The position numbers were made by a program, and so were the translations under genes. Of a stretch of 32,869 nt of DNA, positions 7,978 to 15,636 are shown in pieces (the first letter of the stretch is position 1; the number at the start of each line of letters is the position of its first letter). Source of the DNA: Bacillota bacterium (GTDB lineage Bacteria > Bacillota > UBA4882 > UBA8346); assembly GCA_029974635.1 (NCBI GenBank), contig JARKQY010000057.1, positions 1-32,869 on the forward strand, written 5' to 3'. Under the pieces are notes generated by a model that ran no database searches, was not told where the DNA came from, and worked only from the letters and a program-made list of their open reading frames with translations.

Positions 7978-8739
7978 TTACGGCAAGGTTTCCGAGTGAA
8001 TATACTTTGGGGTGCAGGTGCCCTTCGCAATGGAAAATGAAAACACAATCTCGATATAGTATCTTTGGGATTGCGGTTTAAACTGCCATTCATTTTGAAG
8101 CGCATATATAACAGCTTTATCGAGGCGTTCATCCCCGGATGGCTGAATCAACTCAATTTTCTCCAAAGCTCCGCCAGCGCTAATCAGGAGCTTGACCCCG
8201 ACATCTCCTTCTTTTCCCTCATTCATCGCACCTTTCGGGTAAGTAGGCATGCGGCCAAGGCGTAATACCTGGCCTTCACCTGTTCCAAAACCGATTGGAC
8301 CATTTTGGACGCCGCCGATGCCGCCACCCGCCCCCGTTCCGTCTGGCCCGGAGGGTCCGTCCCGGTCTCCGGGCTTTTGGCCCGGCTTAACATCGGAAGC
8401 CGGTTTTTTTACTTCAGTTACTTTCGGTACGACTGTCGGTTTTACTTTTAAGGAATCTCTTTCTTGCGGCCCCGTTTTATCGGGTTTATGAACAACTGAA
8501 CCCGTATCCGGCAAAACCGGCTGTGAATCGCCGGAACCGGGATTCGAAGCAATATTTGCCGCCGGAGGACCTGTCAAGCTTGAACCAGCCGGTATCTCTA
8601 CCATACCTACCGGTATAGTATCCAAAAAAACATTCCGCGGAAACGTATGCGCCGGAATATATGCCAGCAGGATAACCAAATGTAGAGCAATTGACACTGC
8701 CAACGCTATCTTATAATTGCGCTGCTCGATCCTTGTCAT
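7978..8739 (-). CDS. tonB: TonB-family energy transducer
   Basis: A 253-residue TonB protein that would carry proton-motive force from ExbBD across the periplasm. The ATG at 8739 is preferred to an upstream TTG because GGAGAGAG lies at the right distance and this start puts the SxxxH motif of the membrane helix at Ser16 and His20, the same numbers as in E. coli TonB. The helix spans about 11-30. Residues about 45-150 are a Pro/Gly/Lys-rich spacer. Residues about 155-240 are the C-terminal domain, with MPTYPKGAMNEGKEGDVGVK, QPSGDERLDKAVIYAL and EWQFKPQ matching the family pattern. The stop of exbD is 17 bases upstream. No TonB-dependent receptor is encoded in the window. Confidence 0.9.
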   Translation of the reverse strand: MTRIEQRNYKIALAVSIALHLVILLAYIPAHTFPRNVFLDTIPVGMVEIPAGSSLTGPPAANIASNPGSGDSQPVLPDTGSVVHKPDKTGPQERDSLKVKPTVVPKVTEVKKPASDVKPGQKPGDRDGPSGPDGTGAGGGIGGVQNGPIGFGTGEGQVLRLGRMPTYPKGAMNEGKEGDVGVKLLISAGGALEKIELIQPSGDERLDKAVIYALQNEWQFKPQSQRYYIEIVFSFSIAKGTCTPKYIHSETLP

Positions 8740-8756
8740 GTTTCTCTCTCCAAAAA

Positions 8757-9185
8757 TCAAGGCGTTCCGCCCGGAATTTGCTGACGGTCAACACCCAAAA
8801 GGGGCTGCCGGACCCCGATCGCCGCCAATGAGTCCATGACTCTGATAAGCTCCTGATACGGCACGGAAGCATCCGGTTTAATAATTATCCGGGTTTCATC
8901 GTCCTTTTTTAATTCAGCACCGACTCTACGGTTTAAATCATGGAGATTAACCGCCTCAGTTCCGTAATAAACGCGATAATTCTTGTCTATTGTTACAACG
9001 ATCGTGTTATTCTCAGGCCGGCCAAGATGCGTGGTTTTCGGAATATTGACGGGAACACCGGTTTGAGCGGTCTTTAAGGTGGAAAACATTAAGAAAAAGA
9101 ATAATATAAAGAAGACCACATCAATCATAGGAACCAATTCAATCCGGGGCCGCCTCCGGTTAATCTGAAAATCAATCATTGCCAT
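8757..9185 (-). CDS. exbD: ExbD/TolR-family proton-channel subunit
   Basis: A 142-residue protein with the ExbD/TolR plan: a short cytoplasmic N-terminus, one membrane helix and a periplasmic domain. The helix starts PMIDVVFFILFFFLMFST, with the conserved proton-carrying Asp at residue 22 (Asp25 in E. coli ExbD). The periplasmic part has VPVNIPKTTHL, IVVTIDKNYRVYYG and IIIKPDASVPYQELIRVMD, all typical. The start is either the ATG at 9185 or the one at 9179; AGGGG is better spaced for the second. It lies 15 bases after exbB and 17 before tonB, so the three form one transcription unit. ExbD is preferred to TolR because a TonB gene, not TolA/TolB, follows. Confidence 0.92.
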   Translation of the reverse strand: MAMIDFQINRRRPRIELVPMIDVVFFILFFFLMFSTLKTAQTGVPVNIPKTTHLGRPENNTIVVTIDKNYRVYYGTEAVNLHDLNRRVGAELKKDDETRIIIKPDASVPYQELIRVMDSLAAIGVRQPLLGVDRQQIPGGTP

Positions 9186-9200
9186 CGCCCCTTTTTTGAT

Positions 9201-9878
9201 CTAATTAGATCCCATTGTCCCCGGCTTACCATTCGGATCGCCGGTAACCGCCGCCTCTTTTTGACCGGACGGGAAATTTAGCTGTAAAATCTTGATTGTC
9301 TCCTGTAAAAAGAATGAGAGCTCCTTGGATCTCCGTTCCGCAATCCCATAAAACAGATTGACAAAAAACAAGGATAGGATAGCGATGCCAAGCCCAAAAG
9401 CGGTGGTGTTCAATGCTTCAGCAATACCCGCGCTCAATTGCGCCGAAGCGGTTCCACCGGCGGATAATGCCAAGGCCTTAAACGATTTAATAATTCCCGT
9501 GATAGTACCTAGTAAACCCAATAACGGACTGGCTGTAACAATGGTATCCAATAAGCTCAAACCGCGCTGCAGGTTTTTTATCTCCAGATCACCCGCCCGT
9601 TGAGCAGCTTCCTCTATTAAACCGGGAGCGGTATCCCACTGTTTCAAAACGATTGAAGCAACCCGGCCTGTGGCGGAAACGATCCTCCCGGCCAAAATCT
9701 TGGCATCGTTCACCCGGTTCTGCCGTAAATACTGATGGAAGATACTCCACTGCCGTTCTTCCTCTTGATTGCCGGTATGATAAAAAAGGAACCGTTCAAC
9801 AATGATTACCAATGCAGTCACCGAACATAGCGCTAGAGGAATCATCATGATTCCGCCTTCCACAAAAAAACGCCACAT
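9201..9878 (-). CDS. exbB: ExbB/TolQ/MotA-family proton-channel subunit
   Basis: A 225-residue inner-membrane protein with three helices (about 8-28, 112-132 and 150-175). The conserved core is TASPLLGLLGTITGIIKSF, then AGIAEALNTTAFGLGIAIL, the family signature that lines the proton channel around ExbD. The long cytoplasmic loop between helices 1 and 2 (EEERQWSIFHQYLRQN) has the usual length. The start at 9878 has AGGAGGT upstream. It is the first gene of a run of six closely spaced minus-strand genes down to 3996. The C-terminal tail (PSGQKEAAVTGDPNGKPG) is short and polar. The use with TonB is inferred from gene order. Confidence 0.92.
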   Translation of the reverse strand: MWRFFVEGGIMMIPLALCSVTALVIIVERFLFYHTGNQEEERQWSIFHQYLRQNRVNDAKILAGRIVSATGRVASIVLKQWDTAPGLIEEAAQRAGDLEIKNLQRGLSLLDTIVTASPLLGLLGTITGIIKSFKALALSAGGTASAQLSAGIAEALNTTAFGLGIAILSLFFVNLFYGIAERRSKELSFFLQETIKILQLNFPSGQKEAAVTGDPNGKPGTMGSN

Positions 9879-10163
9879 TTTTATACCTCCTAAAGGACTG
9901 TAAGAGAGTTTTTTCGAAGCCTGGGAGTCTGTGCGGATTCACCGGTCTTTTTGAATTCGACATTGGGCTTATAGACCCTTTAAAATTTTGACCAGGATTA
10001 ACACGATTTATTTGGATAAAAACCTGACTATTTTATTAGCCGGTTAACATCAAAATCCTCCCGGATAATTGTTTGCAGTATCGATTGAATCTCCTCAAAT
10101 GATTTTGCAACGGCTGAATACTCTCCTTCCCGGCCTCTTGAACCATTCATGCCTCTGAAGATT
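9879..10163. other. Intergenic region upstream of exbB with a short repeat copy
   Basis: This stretch must hold the promoter of the exbB operon, but I see only weak matches (minus strand TGGTCA, 15 bases, TATAAG at 9994-9968). A degenerate copy of the AATCCTGT repeat lies at 9990-10009. A 40-codon minus-strand frame at 10028-10150 (begins MNGSRGREGEYSAVAKSF) has no good ribosome binding site and I do not call it a gene, although its sequence looks protein-like and could be the end of a decayed gene. Confidence 0.4.
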
Positions 10164-10283
10164 CTAAATAATCTCCATTTTGGAGATATTCAGGGGATTA
10201 ACAAATACTCCCATTCCAAAGATCAACAAGAGGAGGATTGGCAGGAATAAAGCAATCCTTCTTATCACCTTAATCCCCTTCAT
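10164..10283 (-). CDS. Possible 39-residue single-helix membrane peptide after the MATE gene
   Basis: A short frame that starts two bases after the MATE stop codon and codes for a basic N-terminus (MKGIKVIRRI) followed by one strong hydrophobic helix (ALFLPILLLLIFGMGVFV) and a short tail. The composition is that of a small membrane peptide and the spacing suggests coupling to the exporter gene. There is no clear ribosome binding site for the ATG; a GTG six codons in has AAGGGG before it. It could equally be the remnant of a larger gene, because another protein-like frame follows at 10028-10150. Confidence is low. Confidence 0.3.
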   Translation of the reverse strand: MKGIKVIRRIALFLPILLLLIFGMGVFVNPLNISKMEII

Positions 10284-10285
10284 TT

Positions 10286-11653
10286 CTATGAATTGCTCAT
10301 CTGGCCTTCCATCTCCAGACACTGGTGTCCAATGAGTGATTTCTCGCGCCAGATGTTCGTCTTCCAGCGGAAGTATAGTATTAAGCCGCGGGTCCATTCA
10401 TCAGCCGCAAAAGCCAGCCATATGCCGGGTAATCCCATTTTCCAATGAACCCCCAGCAGGTAACAAAGGGGGACTCCCACCAGCCACATGGAGATAACCT
10501 GCATAACCACCGGGTATTTAATATCACCGGCCCCGCGCAACGCGTTTCCGATGACCAGATTAAGCGCCCGTCCCGGTTCAAGCAGGATGGTAATAAACAG
10601 TAATTTGACCCCCGTGGCTAAAATCTCATGATTGCCGGTAAATATGTGCAGTATCCGCCAGCCGAACAGGGCTACAATTATAGCCAGACCCAGATCGATG
10701 AGGATTGACAGCCGCAAGTTAAGCATCACGCAATCATAGGCATCATCGGTCTTTCTGGCCCCAACCTTATGCCCCACCAGGATCATGGTCCCCTGGCCGA
10801 TGGACAAACCAATCATCCAGACAAAGTACATAATATTTTGGGTATACACCTTGGTGGTAAGGGCCAATGCTCCCAACAAAGTGATAATATAGGTAGTGAC
10901 AAGCTGGGAACCGTTATATGACAAGTATTCCCCAGCTGACGGCAGTCCGATTTTAACGATTCCTTTAAAGATCCCCGCAGGGAAAGGCAGAAAATCACGC
11001 CATCTTAGGGCCAGATGAATCCGCCGGAGCAAGACCACCAACATTACCACTACCGTTATTGCTTCACTGATTGCCAGCGACCAGGCAATCCCGGTAACCC
11101 CATAAGCCGGCAGTCCCATTGGCCGGAAAATAATTAGATAATTCCCGGTGATATTCAAGATATTCATCATCGTGACCATATACATGGAGAATTTGGTATA
11201 GCCATGACTCCGGAAAATGCCTGACATGGTAGCCATCAACGATTGAGTGAAGGAAGCGGCCCCAACAATCGTCAGGTAAGGAACGCCATAATCCATCAAT
11301 TCCTTTGGCAAATTCATCATTCTTAACAAATTGGGGGCAAAAATCAATACCACTAAACTTAATAACAAACCAAGCAACAAATTGGAGACTATCGCAACCG
11401 TAGCAACTTTCCCAGCGGCCTGTTTTCGGCCGGACCCGAGATACTGGCTGACAATTACGCTGGTACCCACGCCGATAACACTGTAAACCAACAATACCAT
11501 CTTCATAATATCATTGGCCACTCCGACAGCGCCCACAGTCTGGTCGGAATACAGGCTAAGCATAAAAATATTGACATTCCCAAGTGAAAACCTGAGTAGA
11601 TTTTCAATAAATAAAGGCCAGGCCAGGTTAAAAATCTCGACTTTTTTGTCCAT
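10286..11653 (-). CDS. MATE-family multidrug/toxin exporter
   Basis: A 455-residue integral membrane protein with about twelve helices, the length and plan of MATE exporters, which couple Na+ or H+ entry to export of drugs and metabolites. Typical family stretches are the N-terminal FNLAWPLFIENLLRFSLGNV with VGAVGVANDI soon after, the mid-protein GLPSAGEYLSYNGSQLV, GLSIGQGTMILVGHKVGA at the start of helix 8, and late GNALRGAGDIKYPVVMQVIS. The ribosome binding site before 11653 is weak (GGAG, 12 bases away). The upstream gap of 223 bases carries a degenerate AATCCTGT repeat copy (11725-11752). The substrate cannot be predicted. Confidence 0.9.
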   Translation of the reverse strand: MDKKVEIFNLAWPLFIENLLRFSLGNVNIFMLSLYSDQTVGAVGVANDIMKMVLLVYSVIGVGTSVIVSQYLGSGRKQAAGKVATVAIVSNLLLGLLLSLVVLIFAPNLLRMMNLPKELMDYGVPYLTIVGAASFTQSLMATMSGIFRSHGYTKFSMYMVTMMNILNITGNYLIIFRPMGLPAYGVTGIAWSLAISEAITVVVMLVVLLRRIHLALRWRDFLPFPAGIFKGIVKIGLPSAGEYLSYNGSQLVTTYIITLLGALALTTKVYTQNIMYFVWMIGLSIGQGTMILVGHKVGARKTDDAYDCVMLNLRLSILIDLGLAIIVALFGWRILHIFTGNHEILATGVKLLFITILLEPGRALNLVIGNALRGAGDIKYPVVMQVISMWLVGVPLCYLLGVHWKMGLPGIWLAFAADEWTRGLILYFRWKTNIWREKSLIGHQCLEMEGQMSNS

Positions 11654-11876
11654 AAGCTACAAAACTCCATAGTTCTTGCAAAATTATGGAAAATAAAAGC
11701 TGTTCAAGATGGCAAAAGGGCATTTTGGACAGGATGAACTGGAGTAAGGGGATTTTTCATAAACGCAAAGTCAAAAACGAAGGTAGTAAAATGCTTTATC
11801 CAATTAATCCCGTCTAAAACAACTCTTTTTTGGTTCCGGTTTCGCCTAGATAGAAGTTTTATCTGACAATAAATAG

Positions 11877-13094
11877 TTATAAAACTGTATTGACGACTAA
11901 AAGACGGCAATTGCCTTCCCAGGCGTTAAAACTGGCGAAATAAATATTGCCCTTGGAATCGCGCATGTCACTGCCCGTATAACAACCATTTCTCAGCTTA
12001 TCCACCACTGATACTTGTTTGGTTTGGATATCATACCGATAAAGATTGGAGTTATCAGGCGATGTAATGCCGTAAATGCTTTTTTCATCCTGAGACAAAG
12101 TTATCCCATATAAATAGGCAATTCTTTTCCGCTTTTGATAATCCTGCGCCGGTAAAAAATGTCCCAAATGATCCAACTCTCCGGTAGCCGCATTCAGTAC
12201 ATACAATTCACCGTTTACAGTGTTCAAATAGATCCGGCTGCCGTCCCGGAACGGGGTTTGGCCGTTCCAAAACCCTCCGGTTATTTTATAATCCGTCATT
12301 TCCATGGTTTCTGTTTCTAAATCATAAACCCACATATTATGGGCTTGATGACGGTAAGCCGGGTCCTCCGTACCGCGATAAGTGTAGATCTTACCTTCCT
12401 TGGTAACCACTATTTCCCGGCTTAAAGGATTCCCCAGGCGCCACGGAATCCCGGGAACAATCCCCGCGACTTTATTCTGATTAATATCAAATAAAACAAT
12501 ATCGCTGTGGGGATGGCACAGACCCACCAGCAAATTTTTCCCCGGGAGATAAGACATGGCTACAATCCCTTGATTTTTGGTCACAACTCCATGGGGCAGG
12601 CCGGCGCTCAGGTCCTCCAGTTTATCATTGGTAATATCATAGGCGTATAGATGTGAACCCCGGTATTTGGGCAGATCATCGATTTTGTTTTTAAAATCAT
12701 GAAAGCCTTGGGAAGCCATGTACATTTTGCCGTTAATGAACAACATCCGGGTGTGGCCTTTGGGTATCGCTTCTCCTGGTTCTATATTACCGGCCTTGGT
12801 GGACGCATCGATAAAAGTGCCCAAAAACCGCCGCTCGCCGCTGGCATTATCATATCGGAATACGGCAAAATCTTCCCGTCCGTCGTTTCTCAAACTGGTC
12901 CACCCGATGTACACCCGCTCCTGGTCATCCATGCCCATGGCATTCCAGCATTGTTTCAATTGGATGTTTTTAGGTGCAATATCGTCAAAACTGATATATT
13001 TGTATGTAAATCCCGATTTGGTTTCGGCCGGAAACAATAAAAACGGCGCCACCATAACAAACATACACAGTAATAGCATCAACCTTTTAAGCAT
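11877..13094 (-). CDS. Secreted beta-propeller protein of unknown function
   Basis: A 405-residue exported protein. A good ribosome binding site (GGAGGGG) precedes the ATG at 13094 and a signal peptide follows (1-24, ending LFPAETK). The mature part is a series of about seven beta-rich repeats with the rhythm of a propeller: HLYAYDITNDKLEDL, DIVLFDINQNKVAGI, NMWVYDLETETMEM, ELYVLNAATGELDHL, NLYRYDIQTKQVSVV, and a first blade VFRYDNASGERRFLG. These 'label, then Asp, then short turn' units resemble WD40/Kelch-like propellers in secreted sugar-binding or lyase proteins, but I see no catalytic signature that would assign it to a lyase family. It stands alone, 357 bases after the DUF4389 gene. Confidence 0.7.
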   Translation of the reverse strand: MLKRLMLLLCMFVMVAPFLLFPAETKSGFTYKYISFDDIAPKNIQLKQCWNAMGMDDQERVYIGWTSLRNDGREDFAVFRYDNASGERRFLGTFIDASTKAGNIEPGEAIPKGHTRMLFINGKMYMASQGFHDFKNKIDDLPKYRGSHLYAYDITNDKLEDLSAGLPHGVVTKNQGIVAMSYLPGKNLLVGLCHPHSDIVLFDINQNKVAGIVPGIPWRLGNPLSREIVVTKEGKIYTYRGTEDPAYRHQAHNMWVYDLETETMEMTDYKITGGFWNGQTPFRDGSRIYLNTVNGELYVLNAATGELDHLGHFLPAQDYQKRKRIAYLYGITLSQDEKSIYGITSPDNSNLYRYDIQTKQVSVVDKLRNGCYTGSDMRDSKGNIYFASFNAWEGNCRLLVVNTVL

Positions 13095-13450
13095 GGGATC
13101 CCCTCCATCATTAGTTATTGGTTTTCCGGCTATCTGATTACTTTGCAGCTAGAGGTTGAGATAAATCATTTGAATCACCTGTTTGGTTTGCCTCTGATCC
13201 TAATCCGCGGTTTAAAACGCACGACTGGTTAAGATCCTATCGGTTAAAGCCGATATAAAAGCTTTTTCTCTTTGTTCATAATTATTTCAACTGACACCGG
13301 ATTGAGATCAAAACCACACCCTCTTTTAGGGTTCCATATAAAATATCGGTTATTTCTTAGTTTCAAGTAGTATTTTTCATTACCCATTTGCTGGCAATAA
13401 AAAAGATCGCTAAAAGAGCGATCTTTTTTATAAATTGAATAAAATACTTC
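13095..13450. other. Intergenic region with a terminator and a sigma-28-like box on the plus strand
   Basis: No coding sequence is seen in these 356 bases. On the plus strand TAAG (13230-13233), 15 bases and GCCGATAT (13249-13256) match the sigma-28 pattern well. The box overlaps an inverted repeat, TATCGG/CCGATA (13238-13255). A strong terminator lies 143 bases on (13399-13429). Both neighbouring genes are on the minus strand, so a plus-strand transcript here would be a short non-coding RNA. This is a hypothesis only. Confidence 0.3.
13399..13429. terminator. Strong bidirectional terminator
   Basis: Perfect arms GATCGCT (13405-13411) and AGCGATC (13417-13423) surround a 5-base loop. An A-run (13399-13404) precedes and a T-run (13424-13429) follows, so it can stop transcription in either direction. 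It lies 22 bases beyond the stop of the minus-strand DUF4389 gene. Confidence 0.85.
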
Positions 13451-14071
13451 TTACGCCGTTACACCGTTGGATACGGCCCCCGCTCCATCCTTACCCGTGA
13501 AAGGCGGGTATTCGTCGGTTAGAAATAGCCAATACGCACTTACGTTGTAAGCCCAGCGGAATGTACCGGAAATATAACTGAACATACTTTGCGGAATTTT
13601 ACCCGTAAATAAAATGGCCCACCACGCTACAAAACTCACGAACCCAAGACCGATAATACGGAAAAACAAACAGAACCCGTGAGGAATAAAAATATAGACC
13701 CAGCCGAACAGAAGCCGTAAAATTAAAAGGCCGCGGGAAAGCTTCTCGGGATATGTCACTTGGAAACTTGCCGGATAACCTGGTTCAAAACCAAAGGTAG
13801 GGTACTCATCCCGCAATAAAGAATAATAAGCGGTCATCCGGAGGCTCCAATCTTGGACGCCAACTATAAATTTGAACAACCCTTCAGGAAACTTCCCGGT
13901 AAACAAAACTGCAAACCAACTAATGAATGACACTGCCGCAGCCGCGATCTGCAAAAAATAGATACAAACAAAATGTGGAATTAAGATCAACCATCCCAGA
14001 AAAGTCTTTAACAACAGAATACCTCGGGATAAACGTTCCGGATAATCAAACTTAACCTGGACAGAATCCAT
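13451..14071 (-). CDS. Tandem-duplicated DUF4389 membrane protein
   Basis: A 206-residue membrane protein built from two copies of one DUF4389 unit, at about residues 5-97 and 100-193. Both copies run YPE(R/K)LSRG, a hydrophobic stretch with IPH, then (S/A)W(F/W)A(V/I)LFTGK(F/I)P, a third helix and DEYP.F. The ATG at 14071 has AAGGAG upstream and is preferred to a longer frame. DUF4389 proteins are membrane proteins of unknown function, often one unit long or in multiples, so this internal duplication is within what the family shows. The C-terminal tail (GKDGAGAVSNGVTA) is short and polar. The 148-base gap to the next gene upstream suggests a separate promoter. Confidence 0.85.
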   Translation of the reverse strand: MDSVQVKFDYPERLSRGILLLKTFLGWLILIPHFVCIYFLQIAAAAVSFISWFAVLFTGKFPEGLFKFIVGVQDWSLRMTAYYSLLRDEYPTFGFEPGYPASFQVTYPEKLSRGLLILRLLFGWVYIFIPHGFCLFFRIIGLGFVSFVAWWAILFTGKIPQSMFSYISGTFRWAYNVSAYWLFLTDEYPPFTGKDGAGAVSNGVTA

Positions 14072-14117
14072 TTGATCTTCTCCTTTCGAAATTACGGTAT
14101 TTGCTCCTCTAGGCACC

Positions 14118-14136
14118 CCGATAATTTGGTTATCGG
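14118..14136. repeat. Inverted repeat in the leader of the DUF4389 gene
   Basis: CCGATAA (14118-14124) and TTATCGG (14130-14136) form a 7-base stem with a 5-base loop, 47 bases upstream of the ATG at 14071 and next to a run of eight Cs. It has no T-run on the minus strand, so it is an operator or leader hairpin candidate more than a terminator. Confidence 0.35.
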
Positions 14137-14219
14137 ATTTTCCCCCCCAAAAATTAGAGATGAATTTAAAAAAAAACCAATTAAAATTTAAATATCATCA
14201 TCAAATATATTTATATTAA

Positions 14220-14600
14220 TCAGACTTTATAAACATGTATATTATCAGTTGCCAGATGCTGGTTGTCCATGGTCAAGTCGATAGCAAAGATTCCCGGTTT
14301 TTTAAACGTGGTATTTTCGATATTCATCATTAAATTGGCAAATAAATTATTTTCAGGGATAAAGACTTCGCCATCCAACGGCGGGATGACTTGCATGCCA
14401 TCCTCATCGATAAAATTAACTTTAAAGCGGTGTTTGCCGGCCTCGGACCGGTGAAATTCGATACATGCCACATATACCATTCGGGTCACGGTGATGGGCA
14501 ATTTTGGGGCGTTGAAATTTTGAAATATTCCCAATACATTCAAGTTACCACCTTGGGATATATTGGCGGCCTCGCAGACAAACGTATATTTTGATTTCAT
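14220..14600 (-). CDS. Small conserved protein resembling the DUF6941 family
   Basis: A 126-residue soluble protein without signal peptide or membrane helix. It starts MKSKYTFVCEAANISQGGNLNVLGIF, then CIEFHRSEAGKHRFKVNFID and a C-terminal ATDNIHVYKV. The pattern 'F.CE.A....GGKLN.LGIF' at the start and a beta-sandwich-like body resemble small bacterial proteins of the DUF6941 type, whose function is not known; I name the family from memory and with moderate certainty. The ATG has AGGGGGA upstream. It lies 34 bases after the TGS-GTPase gene and probably shares its transcript. Confidence 0.7.
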   Translation of the reverse strand: MKSKYTFVCEAANISQGGNLNVLGIFQNFNAPKLPITVTRMVYVACIEFHRSEAGKHRFKVNFIDEDGMQVIPPLDGEVFIPENNLFANLMMNIENTTFKKPGIFAIDLTMDNQHLATDNIHVYKV

Positions 14601-14634
14601 AGTGGCTCCCCCTTTCTTTATCTTTCACGGATGT

Positions 14635-15615
14635 TTATATGTGTAACTCGACTATATCACCGTCAGCCAACCGGTAATCCTTCTCCACCGATTGCCCCGG
14701 AAACTTGGCCGAACCCCATACCTTGGCGTATTTTAACTTCTTAGGAAAGTCCCGGTGCACCTTTTCGGCAAAATCAAGCACCGTACCGCCTTCTTTTAAT
14801 ACAAACGGGTTAGCCATCTCCGGATCCTTGCCGGGGATTTTGGTATATACACGCACGATATGAAGCTGTTCAAATATTCGTTCCCGGAGTATTTTCATGC
14901 TTTCAGGCCGGTGAGTGGAAGATGCAACCAGCCCCCAGTCTGGGGGAAGCAATTCTTTTAATAAATTAAAGCGTTCTTCGGCTCCGGACAAGTCGGATTT
15001 TGTCATTATCACTAAAAAATCAGCCGGTTTCTTAGTGTTCTGCCCCAGGCTTTCCCCGGCAATCTCCACAATTCGCCGGTTATTTAAATGATTTAAACAG
15101 CCTTGAAATTGATCCAAACAGTCATCCGTTCCGCCATCAACAACAATCAGAATTAAATCAGACAGACGTAAGGTTCCCGCCATTCCTCGCGGTATTTCCT
15201 CGGGGATTACCGGGGGAAGATCTACCAGTTGAATTAAGATGTCTTTACAACTCATCATTCCTGAAACTGGTAAAGCGGTTGTGAATGGATAATCGGCCAC
15301 TGTAACCTTGGCCCGGGTTAAAGCCCCCACCAAGGCCGATTTACCGGTATTTGGAAAGCCCATTAATACCGCTTGACCGGCGCCTTCTTTGGGAATTAAA
15401 AAAGGGTCGGAGGATTTTGAAACTCCTTTACCTTCCTCTTCGTCCTTCAATTTAGCGATGCGGCGTTTTATATCCGCTTGCAGATGATCAGTTCCTTTAT
15501 GCTTGGGAATTACCGCCAGCATTTCTTCCAAAGCGGCAATCTTATCCTCTTTTGTTTTAGCCTGGCGGTATCTCTCTTCAGCAACCAGGTATACCGGGGT
15601 TAAATTCGCCGGCAA
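14635..15615 (-). CDS. OBG/DRG-like GTPase with C-terminal TGS domain
   Basis: A 326-residue P-loop GTPase. An N-terminal helical region (about 1-65) is followed by G1 at 86-93 (GFPNTGKS), the VADYPFTT switch region, G3 as VDLPP and G4 as TKSD (about residue 208). The last 70 residues form a TGS domain (IRVYTKIPGKD, then LKEGGTVLDFAEKVHRDF, AKVWGSAKFPGQSV). The plan matches DRG-like GTPases, tied to ribosomes or translation in other organisms. G3 departs from the usual DxPG: it is DLPP, as in a bacterial clade of these proteins. The start is TTG at 15615, supported by AGGAGGT seven bases before it; no ATG fits. It lies in a run of minus-strand genes behind two chemoreceptors. Confidence 0.88.
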   Translation of the reverse strand: MPANLTPVYLVAEERYRQAKTKEDKIAALEEMLAVIPKHKGTDHLQADIKRRIAKLKDEEEGKGVSKSSDPFLIPKEGAGQAVLMGFPNTGKSALVGALTRAKVTVADYPFTTALPVSGMMSCKDILIQLVDLPPVIPEEIPRGMAGTLRLSDLILIVVDGGTDDCLDQFQGCLNHLNNRRIVEIAGESLGQNTKKPADFLVIMTKSDLSGAEERFNLLKELLPPDWGLVASSTHRPESMKILRERIFEQLHIVRVYTKIPGKDPEMANPFVLKEGGTVLDFAEKVHRDFPKKLKYAKVWGSAKFPGQSVEKDYRLADGDIVELHI

Positions 15616-15636
15616 GGCAAATACCTCCTATGAAAT

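Noticed and set aside
11704..11910. 68-codon minus-strand frame after the beta-propeller gene
   Set aside because: It overlaps the end of the real gene, runs over a degenerate intergenic repeat and has no ribosome binding site or protein-like pattern.
12718..13137. 139-codon plus-strand frame
   Set aside because: Antisense shadow of the beta-propeller gene, with no ribosome binding site and no recognisable domain.
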